Source of the DNA: Dryas octopetala
Taxonomy: Eukaryota; Streptophyta; Magnoliopsida; Rosales; Rosaceae
Direction: 5' to 3'
Assembly: GCA_963921425.1 (NCBI GenBank)
Contig: OY992840.1
Coordinates: forward strand, 18,516,621-18,580,620
Length of the DNA stretch: 64,000 nucleotides
The translations under genes were made by a program, and so were the position numbers. Shown one piece after another: positions 1 through 10,452 of this stretch. Each line of letters opens with the position of its first letter. The stretch's first letter is position 1. The notes beneath the pieces were generated by a model. It saw nothing but the letters and a program-made list of their open reading frames with translations, ran no database searches and had not been told where the DNA came from.

Positions 1-27
1 TAATATTCTCTTCGTTTGCTTTTGCAG

Positions 28-1669
28 GCAATAAGTGGCTTTGGCAAATTGTCGTTGGTAAAATTATTTACAACCCTTTTAATTGCTTCAGTTCTTTAAT
101 GTTTTACTACTTTTCCCAGCTAGATTATGTTCACTCTGTTGAGAGTAATGTGGAGCAATGTCCCACATCGAAAAATTAAGGCTTAGCATATGTGCTTATA
201 AGTCTTGGGCCTCTCCACCCATTGCCAATTGGTTTTGGGTTGGATGCTCTAATTCTATCATGGTATCAGAGCTTGGTTATCCGCGTGTAAGGCCCAACGG
301 TCACACGTGCTCCCACGTCACCCAATATAATTTGTTCACGTGTAAGGCTCAAAATATCGCCACACGTGGGGGGGCGTGTTGAGAGTAATGTGGAGCAATA
401 TCCCACATCGGAAAACTAAGGCTTAGCATATGTGCTTATAAGTTTTGAGCCTCTACACCCATTGCCAATTGGTTTTGGGTTGGATGCTCAAATTTTATCA
501 CACTCCTCATTCAGCTATCCATATATTACAACCTAGCTTTTATCTCTTCCCTGTCCACAGGTTTTTGCTACGCTGTTATTATTGTGGCTATAATGTGCTT
601 TATTTTCTTTGTATACCAACGTCGCAACCGAAAAAAATATGCTCCATCATTCATATATCCCGATCAAGATCTTGAAGACTTCATTCCGAATGATGGACCT
701 CTAGCAGGAAAAAGATACAAATTTTCGGATATCAGAGAAATGACCAACTCATTTAATGATAAAGTGGGTCAAGGAGGTTGTGGTGATGTGTACAAAGGTA
801 GGCTACTGGATGGTCGTCCTGTGGCTGTGAAGGTTCTTAAGGCATCCAAAGGGAATGGTCAGGACCTTGTTAATGAGGTTGCAACCATTAGTAGAACTTC
901 CCATGTTAATGTTGTCACTCTTTTGGGGTATTGCTTTGAAGGTCAGAAAAGAGCTCTCATATATGAGTTCATGTCCAACGGATCACTTGAGAAGTTCATA
1001 TGCAAAAACAATCCTTTGAAAACCACTCCACTGTTGGAATTGGAAAAACTCTTCGAAATTGCTTGTGGGATAGCTCGAGGGCTCGATTACCTTCATCGTG
1101 GGTGCAACACACGAATTTTGCATTTTGACATAAAACCACATAATATTCTTTTGGATGAAAATTTTTGCCCGAAAATTTCAGACTTCGGGCTTTCTAAACT
1201 TTTCTTGAGGAAGGAGAGTATCATATCAATGTCAGATGCTAGAGGAACAATTGGGTACATAGCTCCAGAAGTGTTCTGTAGAAACTTTGGAGCAGTGTCT
1301 GTTAAGTCCGATGTCTATAGTTATGGAATGATGATTCTGGAGATGGTTGGAGGAAGAAAGAACAATGATGTTCGAATGAGCCACACCAGTGATATCTATT
1401 TTCCGGATTTTGTTTATAAGCGCCTTGAACAGGGCAGCAATTTAGGATTTCCCAATCCTATGACCGAAGAGGAAAATGAACTTGCAAGGAAGATGATTAT
1501 AGTGGGGTTGTGGTGCATACCGACAAAGCCATCAGACAGGCCATCCATGAGTAAAGTGATTGAAATGTTGGAAGGAAGCATTGAAGCCTTGCAAATACCA
1601 CCAAAGCCTGTCCTATCTTCTCCTGTAAGATCACCAGCAGAATCTTCCACCATATCTATTTTAAGTTAA
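28..1669 (+). CDS. LRK10L-type receptor-like kinase, 3' part (partial)
   Basis: This is the C-terminal part of a plasma-membrane receptor-like kinase of the LEAF RUST 10-like (LRK10L/PR5K-like) group; the ectodomain lies off the left edge. Predicted exons are 28-57, a 30-nt juxtamembrane exon giving NKWLWQIVV, and 561-1669. Both are phase 1, matching the complete relative at 5042-7390. The last exon starts with a membrane span (GFCYAVIIVAIMCFIFFV), then a basic stop-transfer (YQRRNRKK), then the kinase. Visible kinase motifs are the P-loop GQGGCG, the lysine in AVKVLK, the catalytic loop HFDIKPHN, DFGLSK, and APE in IAPEVF. The HFD loop makes it a non-RD kinase, usual for this subgroup and often linked to immune signalling. 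The P-loop tip is Cys where Phe or Tyr is usual. The intron carries a TRIM retroelement. The reading frame is open to the TAA at 1667-1669, so it looks functional. Confidence 0.88.
137..500 (+). mobile_element. TRIM (terminal-repeat retrotransposon in miniature)
   Basis: Two 124-bp direct repeats, 137-260 and 377-500, start TGTTGAGAG and end TATCA (TG...CA, as LTRs do). Immediately after the first is TGGTATCAGAGC (261-272), the classical primer-binding site for plant initiator tRNA-Met. A G-rich tract (about 366-376) precedes the second repeat and serves as polypurine tract. The 364-bp element is flanked by a 5-bp target duplication, CACTC, at 132-136 and 501-505. There is no coding capacity, so it depends on another element's proteins. 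It sits in the sense orientation inside the intron of the receptor-kinase gene. The two LTRs differ at only a few positions, so the insertion is fairly recent. Confidence 0.95.
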
Positions 1670-1779
1670 TACCATTGTCCGTTAGAACAGAATTAATTTT
1701 GTTATATGTCAGAAGAGATGTGATTTTTATGCAAGAAAAATTCAGTCAGATTCTATTTTAATAGCAAATAAATTATTTA

Positions 1780-1950
1780 CAATGTTATTGTAAATTCGTA
1801 ATATGTTGCCAGGGAAAACACCACTACCATTTGGTGTTGTAGACCTGCTAATCCAATTTAGTGTCACAGAATCTGATGCTGAATGTGCCAGTGGATCACT
1901 CTGTAGCAACACAACACCATTAACTGAAATATCAATCTCCAAGGAAGATT
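1780..1950 (-). pseudogene. LRK10L kinase C-terminal tail fragment
   Basis: On the minus strand this encodes the tail EIDISVNGVVLLQSDPLAHS followed by DSVTL. It closely matches the last residues of the complete RLK downstream (EEIDIDISGYGVVLLQSDPL, DSVTL). DNA similarity continues past that gene's stop codon, so coding and 3' flanking sequence were copied together. In the fragment the stop has become an Asn codon. No kinase domain precedes it. It is best read as a remnant of a lost tandem RLK copy, convergent with the kinase ending at 1669. Confidence 0.7.
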
Positions 1951-1960
1951 TATCAATCAA

Positions 1961-2842
1961 ATAAAGGAAGTGGGTTTTTTATGAATCACCCATTCAAATT
2001 ATACCCCGATTTATAAGTTACCACATAAATAAAAGATTGTAACAAATTACTACTTGAATTAAAAAAAAATTTGCACTATCCATCTCCGTCTAAGTCTGTC
2101 AATTTTTCTGTTAAAAATAAGATATTTTTGTTTTTTTAAGTAAATTATAAAGGATATTTTCGCCTAAAATATCCTTTTTGAAGCTACATCAGAAATGTTT
2201 AAGAATTATACTATTTATACCCTAAAATATTCTTTCCATACCCAAAATTTTACTTAATATACGCACAAAACATGAATGGGGCATATTAATGTTTGGGACA
2301 TGCGCATGGAAGACGCCACCCAATCACAGAGCACCTGGAGTTATCAGTCATCTTGAATATTCTATTAAAAATATCTTTGACTGTGAGTCAGAATTCTGCC
2401 ATACAGTCACCACCACTACTTCTTTACCCTGTGTTTATTTTTCTACTATTACGAAAATGATTTTCCATCATCAAATATGAGAATATGCTATACTTCTCCT
2501 GTACTAAAAGTCTAAAACCCTCATATATTTGGAGTACTGTACGCATCATTCATTGAAAAAATTCTTTTTCTTTCGTGGCAATCAATTTTACACACTTCTC
2601 TAGTCCTTCATTATTCCTTTCTATTCCTTCTTCCTCTTCTCTAAATTCTTTAGTCAAAATATTAGACCATTACTTTGAGTCTCTGTGGTTTTTTTGACGC
2701 GGGTTTTCAACTCTGTTTTTACACGAATTGGGACTTTGTTAAGCCCATAGCACTTTTTTTTTTTATTTTTCTTTCATGTGGGTTGGGTTGGAAATCAGAC
2801 AATTGAAGGGGAAAAAAAAGCAGATGATCTTGAGCTGTGGAA
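1961..2842. other. Intergenic, no gene seen
   Basis: AT-rich spacer between the RLK remnant and the membrane-protein/CBP60 chimera. It contains short low-complexity T runs (about 2749-2762) but no coding segment or repeat with clear ends. The last 200 bases probably hold the promoter and 5' leader of the next gene. Confidence 0.5.
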
Positions 2843-4093
2843 ATGGAGAGAACAACTGGATCACAATTTGAGAATACTCGTGGAGAGTCTTCTTCTGAGC
2901 CAACTTTCAGGGGTGAGGTTTTTACAGAACATTTGCACAACATCACTAATGTCTATGACGAGCCAATAAAGGTAGTGATCCTAACTCATAAACATAGGTA
3001 GTGAAGCCAAAGCCAACTTTTTCCATTGCATATTTCTTGATAGACCTCTTTCATCTGTAGGATACTTCAGCAGAGTGGGTATTTTTACTCACTAACCTCA
3101 CCCTAGAGATTATGTCAGCTGCTTTTGATCAGGCTTCTTCTCCAAGTAAACCCCACTATGCACTATTTGGTATGCTGTTGGGTATTGCAGCTCTACTCAC
3201 TTCCATGTGGGAGCTCATTTACAAAGGTAAAAAGGAAAGAGTTGTATGGAGGAGGTGGGGAAAGATGCCATGGTTTTACTATCCACCTCCTCGAAACACA
3301 CTTTTCGGTACTCTTCCTGACATTTTTGGATTAGTTGCTGGCACGTTTCAGTGCCTTTGCTCCATAGTTCAGTATATTTGCTTCATTCGGCATGCGAATA
3401 ATCCTTTCAAACTATCCCTTTTTCCTGCCATCTTTCTTATCTGTTTGGCTGGTTCAAGACTAACTAGGAACCGAAACTACGCCATTGATCATAAGAATAA
3501 CATCTTGATGGAGCGAATCCGAACCTTGCAGGCAGCATTAGAACCATCAAACTTAGAGCTAGTTTTTAGTAAGAACCTTTCAGCCACAATATTTACTGAA
3601 AGCGAGCTAGATTGCAGATGAAGAAAACAACCCACTTCAAATCCTGCTTGTGGGTAAATTTGGTGATCAAATGGTTCCAATATCTCTATCCCATCCAATC
3701 CAAGTAGAAATTGTAGTTCTTGATGGGGACTTCTTTCGGTCTGACCACAATTGGACTAGTGAGGAATTTGATAACAACATCTTGGGGCCTGAACGAACCG
3801 GCAGACGACCCTTGCTCAATGGGGAAGTACTTGTCACTTTGAGCGATGGGGTTGCAACAATTAATCGAGATAATGTGTTTACAGATAATTCGAGCTGGAT
3901 TAGGAGCAAAACTTTTAGGCTGGGTGCAAGAGTGGCTCCAGGGTCAGGCTATCAGGGTTCAAGGATCCGTGAAGCTGTGACCGCGGCTTTCCATGTTAAA
4001 GATCGAGAGGAAAAAGAATCTAAGTACCCATCATTTATCCTCCTAGCTACCTACTTGTACTATATATACAATAAATGGAGGGTGCCTGAGTAA
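2843..4093 (+). pseudogene. Chimera of plant multi-span membrane protein and CBP60 domain, frameshifted
   Basis: Exon 1 (2843-2971) begins MERTTGSQFENTRGESSSEP and ends at a GT donor in phase 0. Exon 2 starts at 3061 after TCTGTAG and reads DTSAEWVFLLTNLTLEIM into hydrophobic spans (for example YALFGMLLGIAALLTSMW, then DIFGLVAGTFQCLCSIVQY and FPAIFLICLAG). That part resembles an uncharacterised plant membrane-protein family. The frame then enters a CALMODULIN-BINDING PROTEIN 60-like segment (LELVFSKNLSATIFTES) and stops at 3619-3621. One base on, the other frame (from about 3614) carries the clear CBP60 continuation: DQMVPISLSHPIQVEIVVLD, TSEEFDN, ERTGRRPLL, TDNSSWIRSKTFRLGARV. It runs to a stop at 4093, but the usual C-terminal half of CBP60 is missing. 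A single extra base near 3613 explains the break. CBP60 proteins are DNA-binding immune regulators, so a membrane-tethered form would be odd. A 229-residue protein ending at 3621 could still be made. Confidence 0.65.
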
Positions 4094-5041
4094 GCCACAA
4101 TTTTTGTGTAATGATTTGGCTCGTTATGATAACTAAAGTTAAAGACCTACAAAATATATTCACCAACACATTACAATGCACAGCATAGAGAGACATAAAT
4201 AACTGTCATTCTATAATCAAATTTTGCACCAAGATCAAGTTCATGCACTAACAACCATCTGCCAACAAAAATGGAACTTGGGAAGCTACATTTTTGTATA
4301 CTTCTCACTTTTTGAGTATGAATCACTGAACATATATCCCAGTAATAAGATTGAGGAGAGAGCTGCAGGTTCTATCTTAGAAGCGTATTGGAGTTTCAGC
4401 TCCGATATTCTCACTCATCAACATTGCAATTGGCATGTAGTTTGTTTTTGAGTTCTGTTAAGGTTGTTTGCCTTCTGTCAGTTTTATTCATTTTGGGGCC
4501 TTGCTTGTACCAATGAAGTTATCTACTTAATTTACTTGCTGTGAGCTCTTTGTATGTTTGTATATTTTGTCACTATAATCAGACTTGCTTATCTACCAAA
4601 AAGTTAACATTGATGGATGAATTGTTTTACCTTAGAGGTAAATTCAGAGGAGGAGATCTGATCCTTGTGCTAAAAAGCAAGGAACATTTTCGATCACCCT
4701 CCATTTTATTAGATGACTTGCTCATAGACAACCCATATAACAAATAAAACAATTAAATTGTTACAAATATGAGTGAGTCGAAACAATACAGATTAATCAT
4801 GTAGCCTAATTGCGCTATACATGGACCTTAGCATACCCCTGTCAGCTCTCACACCATATATGTACATCTCATTCAACAAGTCACATGTTTAGTAGATGAA
4901 AAGAAAATGACAGTCATCATCTTTTGGGGTATTGTGGAAGGTACCAGAACGGTATTCTCTTTGCTATGCTCTTGGTAAACTTAGATAAATGACAAGTAAA
5001 AACTTCAACCACTACCATTTGGTGTTACATCCACTAATCCA
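4094..5041. other. Intergenic, no gene seen
   Basis: Spacer between the CBP60 remnant and the 3' end of the minus-strand RLK. The last 100 bases (about 4940-5041) are that gene's 3' untranslated region by position. No open frame here resembles a known family. Confidence 0.5.
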
Positions 5042-7390
5042 TTATAATGTCACAGAATCTGGTGAATGTGGCAGTGGATCACTCTGTAGCAACACAACAC
5101 CATAACCTGAAATATCAATATCAATCTCCTCTGCCTTTTCTTTACTAAAATCCTTGCTCTGTATCCGATTTAGTTCATTTAGCACACCAATCATACAAGG
5201 TCTCATGTCCTTCTCACTTTGCAGGCACTGAAATGCTAATTCCGCCACTGCAATTATCATTTTTCTTACTCTATAGTCTGATTCAAATCCCAGGCATGGG
5301 TCTACTAGCTCATGCAATGCATGGTGTTGAATCTTGTTGATAGCCATGCTTGACAAATTAATCTCATGTCTATGCCTTGCGATATCAACAGCAGGCAATG
5401 ATGATATGAGTTCAATCAAGACCACCCCAAAGCTATAGACATCACTCTTACTAGTAAGCTGGTAGCATTGGCTATAATCAGGATCAACATAACCTGGAGT
5501 CCCTTGAGGGGCAGTTGAGATGTGAGTGACATCTGTGGGGAAGAGCCGAGATAGTCCAAAATCTGCTACTTTGACACAGAAATTGTTGTCAAGGAGAATA
5601 TTACTGGTTTTCACATCACGGTGGATGATTTCAGATGCATGAAGATATGACAATGCACTTGCAGTTTCTATGGCAATATTTATTCGAGTAAGCCATGACA
5701 ATGCACCAGGTTTTGCTCGTTCACCATGAAGATGATCAGCAAGAGTCCCATTAGGAACATATTCGTATACAAGAAGGAGTTCACGGCTGTGGCGAGAGGT
5801 GCAACCATAGAGTAAGACAAGATTTTGGTGGCGAAGGCGGGCTAAAATCTCAATTTCATTCATGAACTGCTCAAGTCTCTTGTAATTGTTTTCATATAGA
5901 CGCTTGACAGCAACAGCTCTCCCATCACGGACCTTTCCTGTATAAGAAATTTACAAAGAACAAGGAGGTTCATAAAATGATCAACAACAATTTGTGATCT
6001 TAAGGGTAAAGGGTGTTGGTTCTTGGTTTCTTACCATAATACACTGTGCCAAAGCCTCCATCACCAAGTTCTTTGTCTGAATCAAAATTGTTAGTTGCTT
6101 CTTGAAGTTCCTTATAGCTGAACAACTGGACTCCAAGGTAGGTACTACCCTTCTCAGTATCATTCCTGGAAGAAGTATTAGAAAAGATGCTTCGAGATAC
6201 AAAGTATGATGGAGCATATTGTTTTCTCTGTCGGCGTTGGTATATAAAGAAAATAAGGCACATTATGGCCACAGTAGCAACAGCTGAGCAAACACCTGGG
6301 GACAAGGGGTTGCAATTGATAATTAGATGAAGAGTGAATAGAATCTAATTGGGAAATGCAGTTAAACATTGAAGAACTGAAGAGAACAAGGATTGTTGAT
6401 AGATTACCTACTACAACCTTTCTTTTCCAGTTCCAGTTACTGTCTGCAAAAGCAATCAAGAAGCAGAATTCTAAGAATTTAATAATTCATACAAATTAAT
6501 CATTAGGGGCGGAAAAAACCAAACTGTAAGTGCTGATAGAATATGCAAATTAACTTCAACATTATTGCTATCTACAAACAAAAAACTACAGAAGTACTAA
6601 AAGGTGAAAATGAAACTACAGAAGTACCATCATTACAGGTTTTGACATGAGGTCGATCGCTGCAAAAACAGACAAATTCATTTTTAATGAATCCACAACG
6701 CCCACCACTTCTCTCACAATTGCTGCAATTTTGTGCAGTCCAATTCAAAAGGAACCCCATCTTTAAGATTTCAGTGTAATTCATTTCCAACAAGGTATCC
6801 ACACGAGCAGCCTCATCCACAGGCAAGTTAACTAAAGACTGGCATGAGTCTAATGAAAAGTTCATGTGCTCCACTACCTCCTTGTGAAAAGTAGCAAAAG
6901 AATGATGGGTGGCATTGCTAGCACAGCCAATTGGGTATGAAGGCATGTACTCCTTAGGTTGTTCGGTGCAATTGTAGAAGAAGGAAAAATCAGTAGGATC
7001 AGAACTATAATTGAAAGGTGTTCGATCAAGGCTGAAGTTGTGTAGAGGAAGTGGACATTTATCATCATACACAGCAGCGTTGGCCAGCAAAAATGAATGG
7101 TTTGAGTAGAAGATGTCTTTGATGATATAATCATCGTCGGAAATAGTAAGTACTGGATTTTCGTCATTGCAGGCGATCTTGAAGCTGGCGTAGCCACAAA
7201 AGGGTTCTTGTTTATCAGAAAGCCAAAAGGGGTAGCTTATATTTGGACCATTCCCACATGTTTGAGGCTTGCAGGCCTCATAGTTTTGGTCTACAGAGAA
7301 GGTTTGCTTGGCTAAGGTTATGAAGATGATGGAAATAATGCATATATGGAAAGGTTTATTGGCTTTGAAGTAGCTTTGGAGGATATCCAT
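5042..7390 (-). CDS. LRK10L/WAK-like receptor kinase, complete (about 651 aa)
   Basis: Transmembrane Ser/Thr receptor kinase with a wall-associated-type ectodomain, probably sensing wall or other extracellular ligands. Predicted exons, 5' to 3' on the minus strand: 7390-6628, 6443-6408, 6295-6035 and 5937-5042. All junctions are GT-AG in phase 1, giving 651 residues. A signal peptide (residues 1 to about 32, core IISIIFITLA) precedes the GUB_WAK_bind region (CKPQTCGNGPNISYPFW) and a Cys-rich WAK-associated end (CSNCERSGGRCGF). The 36-nt juxtamembrane exon reads DSNWNWKRKVV. The membrane span is about 267-287. Kinase motifs are GDGGFG (344-349), Lys365, HRDVKTSN (459-466; an RD kinase), DFG at 479 and SDVYSFGVVL. 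The Met at 7390 is preferred over an in-frame Met at 7438 because the signal peptide follows it directly. The nearby kinase ending at 1669 is non-RD, so the cluster mixes two subgroups. Confidence 0.92.
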
Positions 7391-9570
7391 TTGGGGTGGA
7401 TGATCAAGAAACAGAGAGAAAAACAGAGAAGAAAGCATATAGTGAACTGAAAGTTAGAAATTAATTAAACATATAGTGGAAAATTCTTGGTAGTAGGTAT
7501 TATTTGGTTTGTGACTATGATTGGAGTTTGAAAAGGAGGAAAACAAAACAATGGTTAAAGCAACAGCAAAGACTTTCGTTTCTTCAAAATGGGCCGAAAG
7601 CAAGACTTCAGAAACAGGTTCTGACCATCTTTTTGTGGAAATACGTATACCAATGAACATGTACTTGTATGGTTTGGCTTTGGCTGAAGGATAATATAGT
7701 AGTGCATCAATGTCATGCTAAACGTAACTAGTGGACTATTTCATTGCATAAGGAGCAGCAAGGTTCGAAAATGATTATAGCTTTTGGTGGGAAGGTAGTC
7801 AAACAAGGACCAGCCAAGAGAATCATAATAAGATTTCGTTTTCAAAGTTTAGAGACTTTTCGTAGAGAAAGTTGAGCAAATGCTGGGAAATTCAAAACCA
7901 TTACAAGCATTTCGTTTTCAACTATATTCTTGGTGATTTGGAATTCTGGACAACCTTTGGAATTCATAGTCAGAGAAAAATAGACACGACACTAATTTAT
8001 TTGATGATATTGATATCTAGTGAAGTACATATTATTGGCATAATTTTGACCTTTCAATTGTAGAAGAAGGATTGAGACTTGGAAAAATCAATGCTAAATA
8101 CCTTAGAATTCTAGTTAACTAAGAGGTAAATCTGGGGATTAAGGGTTGTGGTAGGGTTTAGAGAAAAAACTTAGGCAATCTAATTAAATTTAGAATTGTT
8201 GAAGACAGTGTGAACCATTGGAAAAAGGGGTTTTCTCCTTTGATGTATACAACAAATGAGTGATGGGATGATCCAAAAAGTGATTCATGATTCGGTGGAG
8301 GTGGAGGACTTTGCGTGAGAGCTATACATGGATTTGGTTGGTTAAACCGAAAGTGTAGAAAGAATATATAGCTATGGACTTTGGCTTCTTTTGTTTTGCA
8401 ATTTGCATTGCATGCCTCAAAAGTAACAGAGTAGAATGAGAAAATGTTGATCTAAGCATGAAGGTGACGTGATCCAACATATATGATTAATTTACAGGTA
8501 TAACCTTGATCAAGAATAGTTCAATTGTTCAAGGTTCGAGTTGGGTATACTCTTTTACTGACCTCAAGCAGTCCTTATTGTTCAGCCCAAAAAAACCAGT
8601 CCTAATTGTTCAACTAGTGGATTTTCATGAAGCCCAACCCACAGCCATCTCAGTATAAGACCTAATAACATATATACTTTACTCAGGGATAAAAACACAT
8701 ATACTATACAAGAATTGATTTCGGGGTACATATAAAATATATTAGACGAAATTGAACTTATAATATATCATAATCCTAAATTTTATCTTGTCACTCCCTC
8801 ATGACTTACAATAAATTAATTCGTTGTGCTTGTTTTAGCTAATAAACATATATCAATCTTGCACCATTTAAATCAAATTATCTTTATCAAGAGAGAACTT
8901 TCATTGAAGGATGGAAGGAAAAATAAGCACACAATGAATGAATATTAAGTATGAAAAGTATGTGGAGCAGTTATGTATGATATATATATAAGATTAATCG
9001 TGATGATGACGAATTGATATATTTCTAACGTTGGTGTGAAGTGTGAACTAGCTATTGAAATTTGAATGAAAATTAAGGGACAGAGGCTATATTCAATTCC
9101 ATGCTTCTCTCGTGGACCGTTGACTTATTCAAAATTCAAAACAAGCATACATGTACCAATGAACGACATCCCCAGTATGTTGCAGAACTTCTGGGTACGT
9201 TGTCCTCTTTCTAAAGGTCGAGGTTCCACGAGTTCAGATGGCGTAGACTGATAGGACCAGTCAAACCAGCACCCCCTTCTGCCATATATATATATATATA
9301 TATATATGTATGTCCAGCTTCACTTGGGGAGGGTTTATTAAGCACATACAACTTAATTGAAACTTAGTTGTATACAGAGGTCGGTCCATCCATTGACAAA
9401 TGACAATGTATGTAACTTAGAATTTCTCTACCATTTTTGTTTGAAGTGGTCTAATTTTGACTAACTAATTATCAGATTCAGCCTTATTAACCAAGAATTT
9501 GCCTAATTTTTCTATCAAGTAGTGCAATAATTACAAACTAATTAACTCAACTAACAAAATATATAATTAA
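7391..9570. other. Intergenic; RLK promoter and one small poly(A) insertion
   Basis: The 7391-7700 part is the promoter and leader of the minus-strand RLK. The rest holds no recognisable gene; in particular no kinase or juxtamembrane exon for the orphan ectodomain at 9571-10452 could be found on the minus strand. A TA microsatellite lies at about 9284-9307. A short A-rich insertion between direct repeats lies at 8569-8612. Confidence 0.55.
8569..8612 (+). mobile_element. Tiny poly(A) insertion between 16-bp direct repeats
   Basis: CAGTCCTTATTGTTCA at 8569-8584 and CAGTCCTAATTGTTCA at 8597-8612 (one mismatch) flank the 12-bp insert GCCCAAAAAAAC. The structure fits a target-site duplication around an almost fully 5'-truncated retroposon tail. 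Replication slippage is an alternative. Confidence 0.55.
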
Positions 9571-10452
9571 TTAAGCAAGAAATTGAAAGTGTGAATGAAG
9601 GACATGCATATTAATTAGAAGAAGGAATGGAAGACGCATACCTTGAGGAGCTGGACAGGTTGGATGATGAGGTCGGTCCCCGCAAAAGCAGAGAAAAGAG
9701 TCGGTGGTGGAGTTGGAGCCACACGTGCCCTTTGAGGCCATGCACGCCCTGCACAGTTCCCACTCCGCCTTCAACTCAACCTCAAACCCTTCTCTCAAAA
9801 CCTTCTGCAGCACTTCCGCCGTCGCATTCTCAGCCGTCGCATTCTCAGACCCCTGCCAGAATATCGGAACTCGGATTTTGGTGTGGCACGAGGTCCGATT
9901 TGGAAAATAAAGCCTCGACAGAGAATCGTCCACGTAGTAGGAAACATTGTTGATCGTGCCATCGATGTGGCAAGTAAAATTGTTTGGGATGGACTCGTTC
10001 TGATTCTGAGGCAAGCATCCGTAGTATAAAGTGAGGTTCCGTACCGTTTGAACGTAGGCGAAACGTGTGTAATCCAAAGTGGTGTTGACGAGGTTTTGGG
10101 TGCAATAACTTTCATAGAGATCGGGGCGAGCGATTGTGATGGTGTCGAAGTGGAGCTGTGGGTTAATGCTTAATACGAGGAATTGTTGTTGTTGGATTTT
10201 GATGAGAGGGTGTTTGTCTTCTTGGCAGTCGATGAGCTCGTAGCCTCCGCGACCGCAGTTTTGGGATCGATTCATACTGGCTGACCAGAAAGGGTAGGAT
10301 ATGTTTTTAAGGCGACCGCAATCGTACGGACGGCTGCACTCTGCGAAGTCGTGATGGTCATCGCACTGAGCAGAGGGGGTCGAGATGGTGATGATGAAGT
10401 AGAAGATGGTAAAGGTGGGTGTGATTAGGAAGAGATGGTTAGGCATAGTCAT
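9571..10452 (-). CDS. Orphan LRK10L/WAK-type ectodomain exon (GUB_WAK_bind)
   Basis: The exon encodes a secretory signal (LFLITPTFTIFYFIITIS), then the galacturonan-binding WAK ectodomain (CSRPYDCGRLKNISYPFW, NCGRGGYELIDC) and the Cys-rich end CRACMASKGTCGS...CFCGDRPHHPTC. There are many N-glycosylation sequons, including two tandem ENATAENATA. At 9642/9641 there is a good donor (CAAG|GTATGC) in phase 1, exactly where the ectodomain exon of the neighbouring RLK ends. No following exons are visible before the next gene. Read through, it gives a 293-residue secreted protein with a short hydrophobic tail. Three readings are possible: a stand-alone secreted ectodomain, a gene fragment, or an alternative first exon that splices to the kinase at 5042-6443. 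Start choice between 10452 and the next Met at 10446 is open. Confidence 0.7.
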   Translation of the reverse strand: MTMPNHLFLITPTFTIFYFIITISTPSAQCDDHHDFAECSRPYDCGRLKNISYPFWSASMNRSQNCGRGGYELIDCQEDKHPLIKIQQQQFLVLSINPQLHFDTITIARPDLYESYCTQNLVNTTLDYTRFAYVQTVRNLTLYYGCLPQNQNESIPNNFTCHIDGTINNVSYYVDDSLSRLYFPNRTSCHTKIRVPIFWQGSENATAENATAEVLQKVLREGFEVELKAEWELCRACMASKGTCGSNSTTDSFLCFCGDRPHHPTCPAPQGMRLPFLLLINMHVLHSHFQFLA

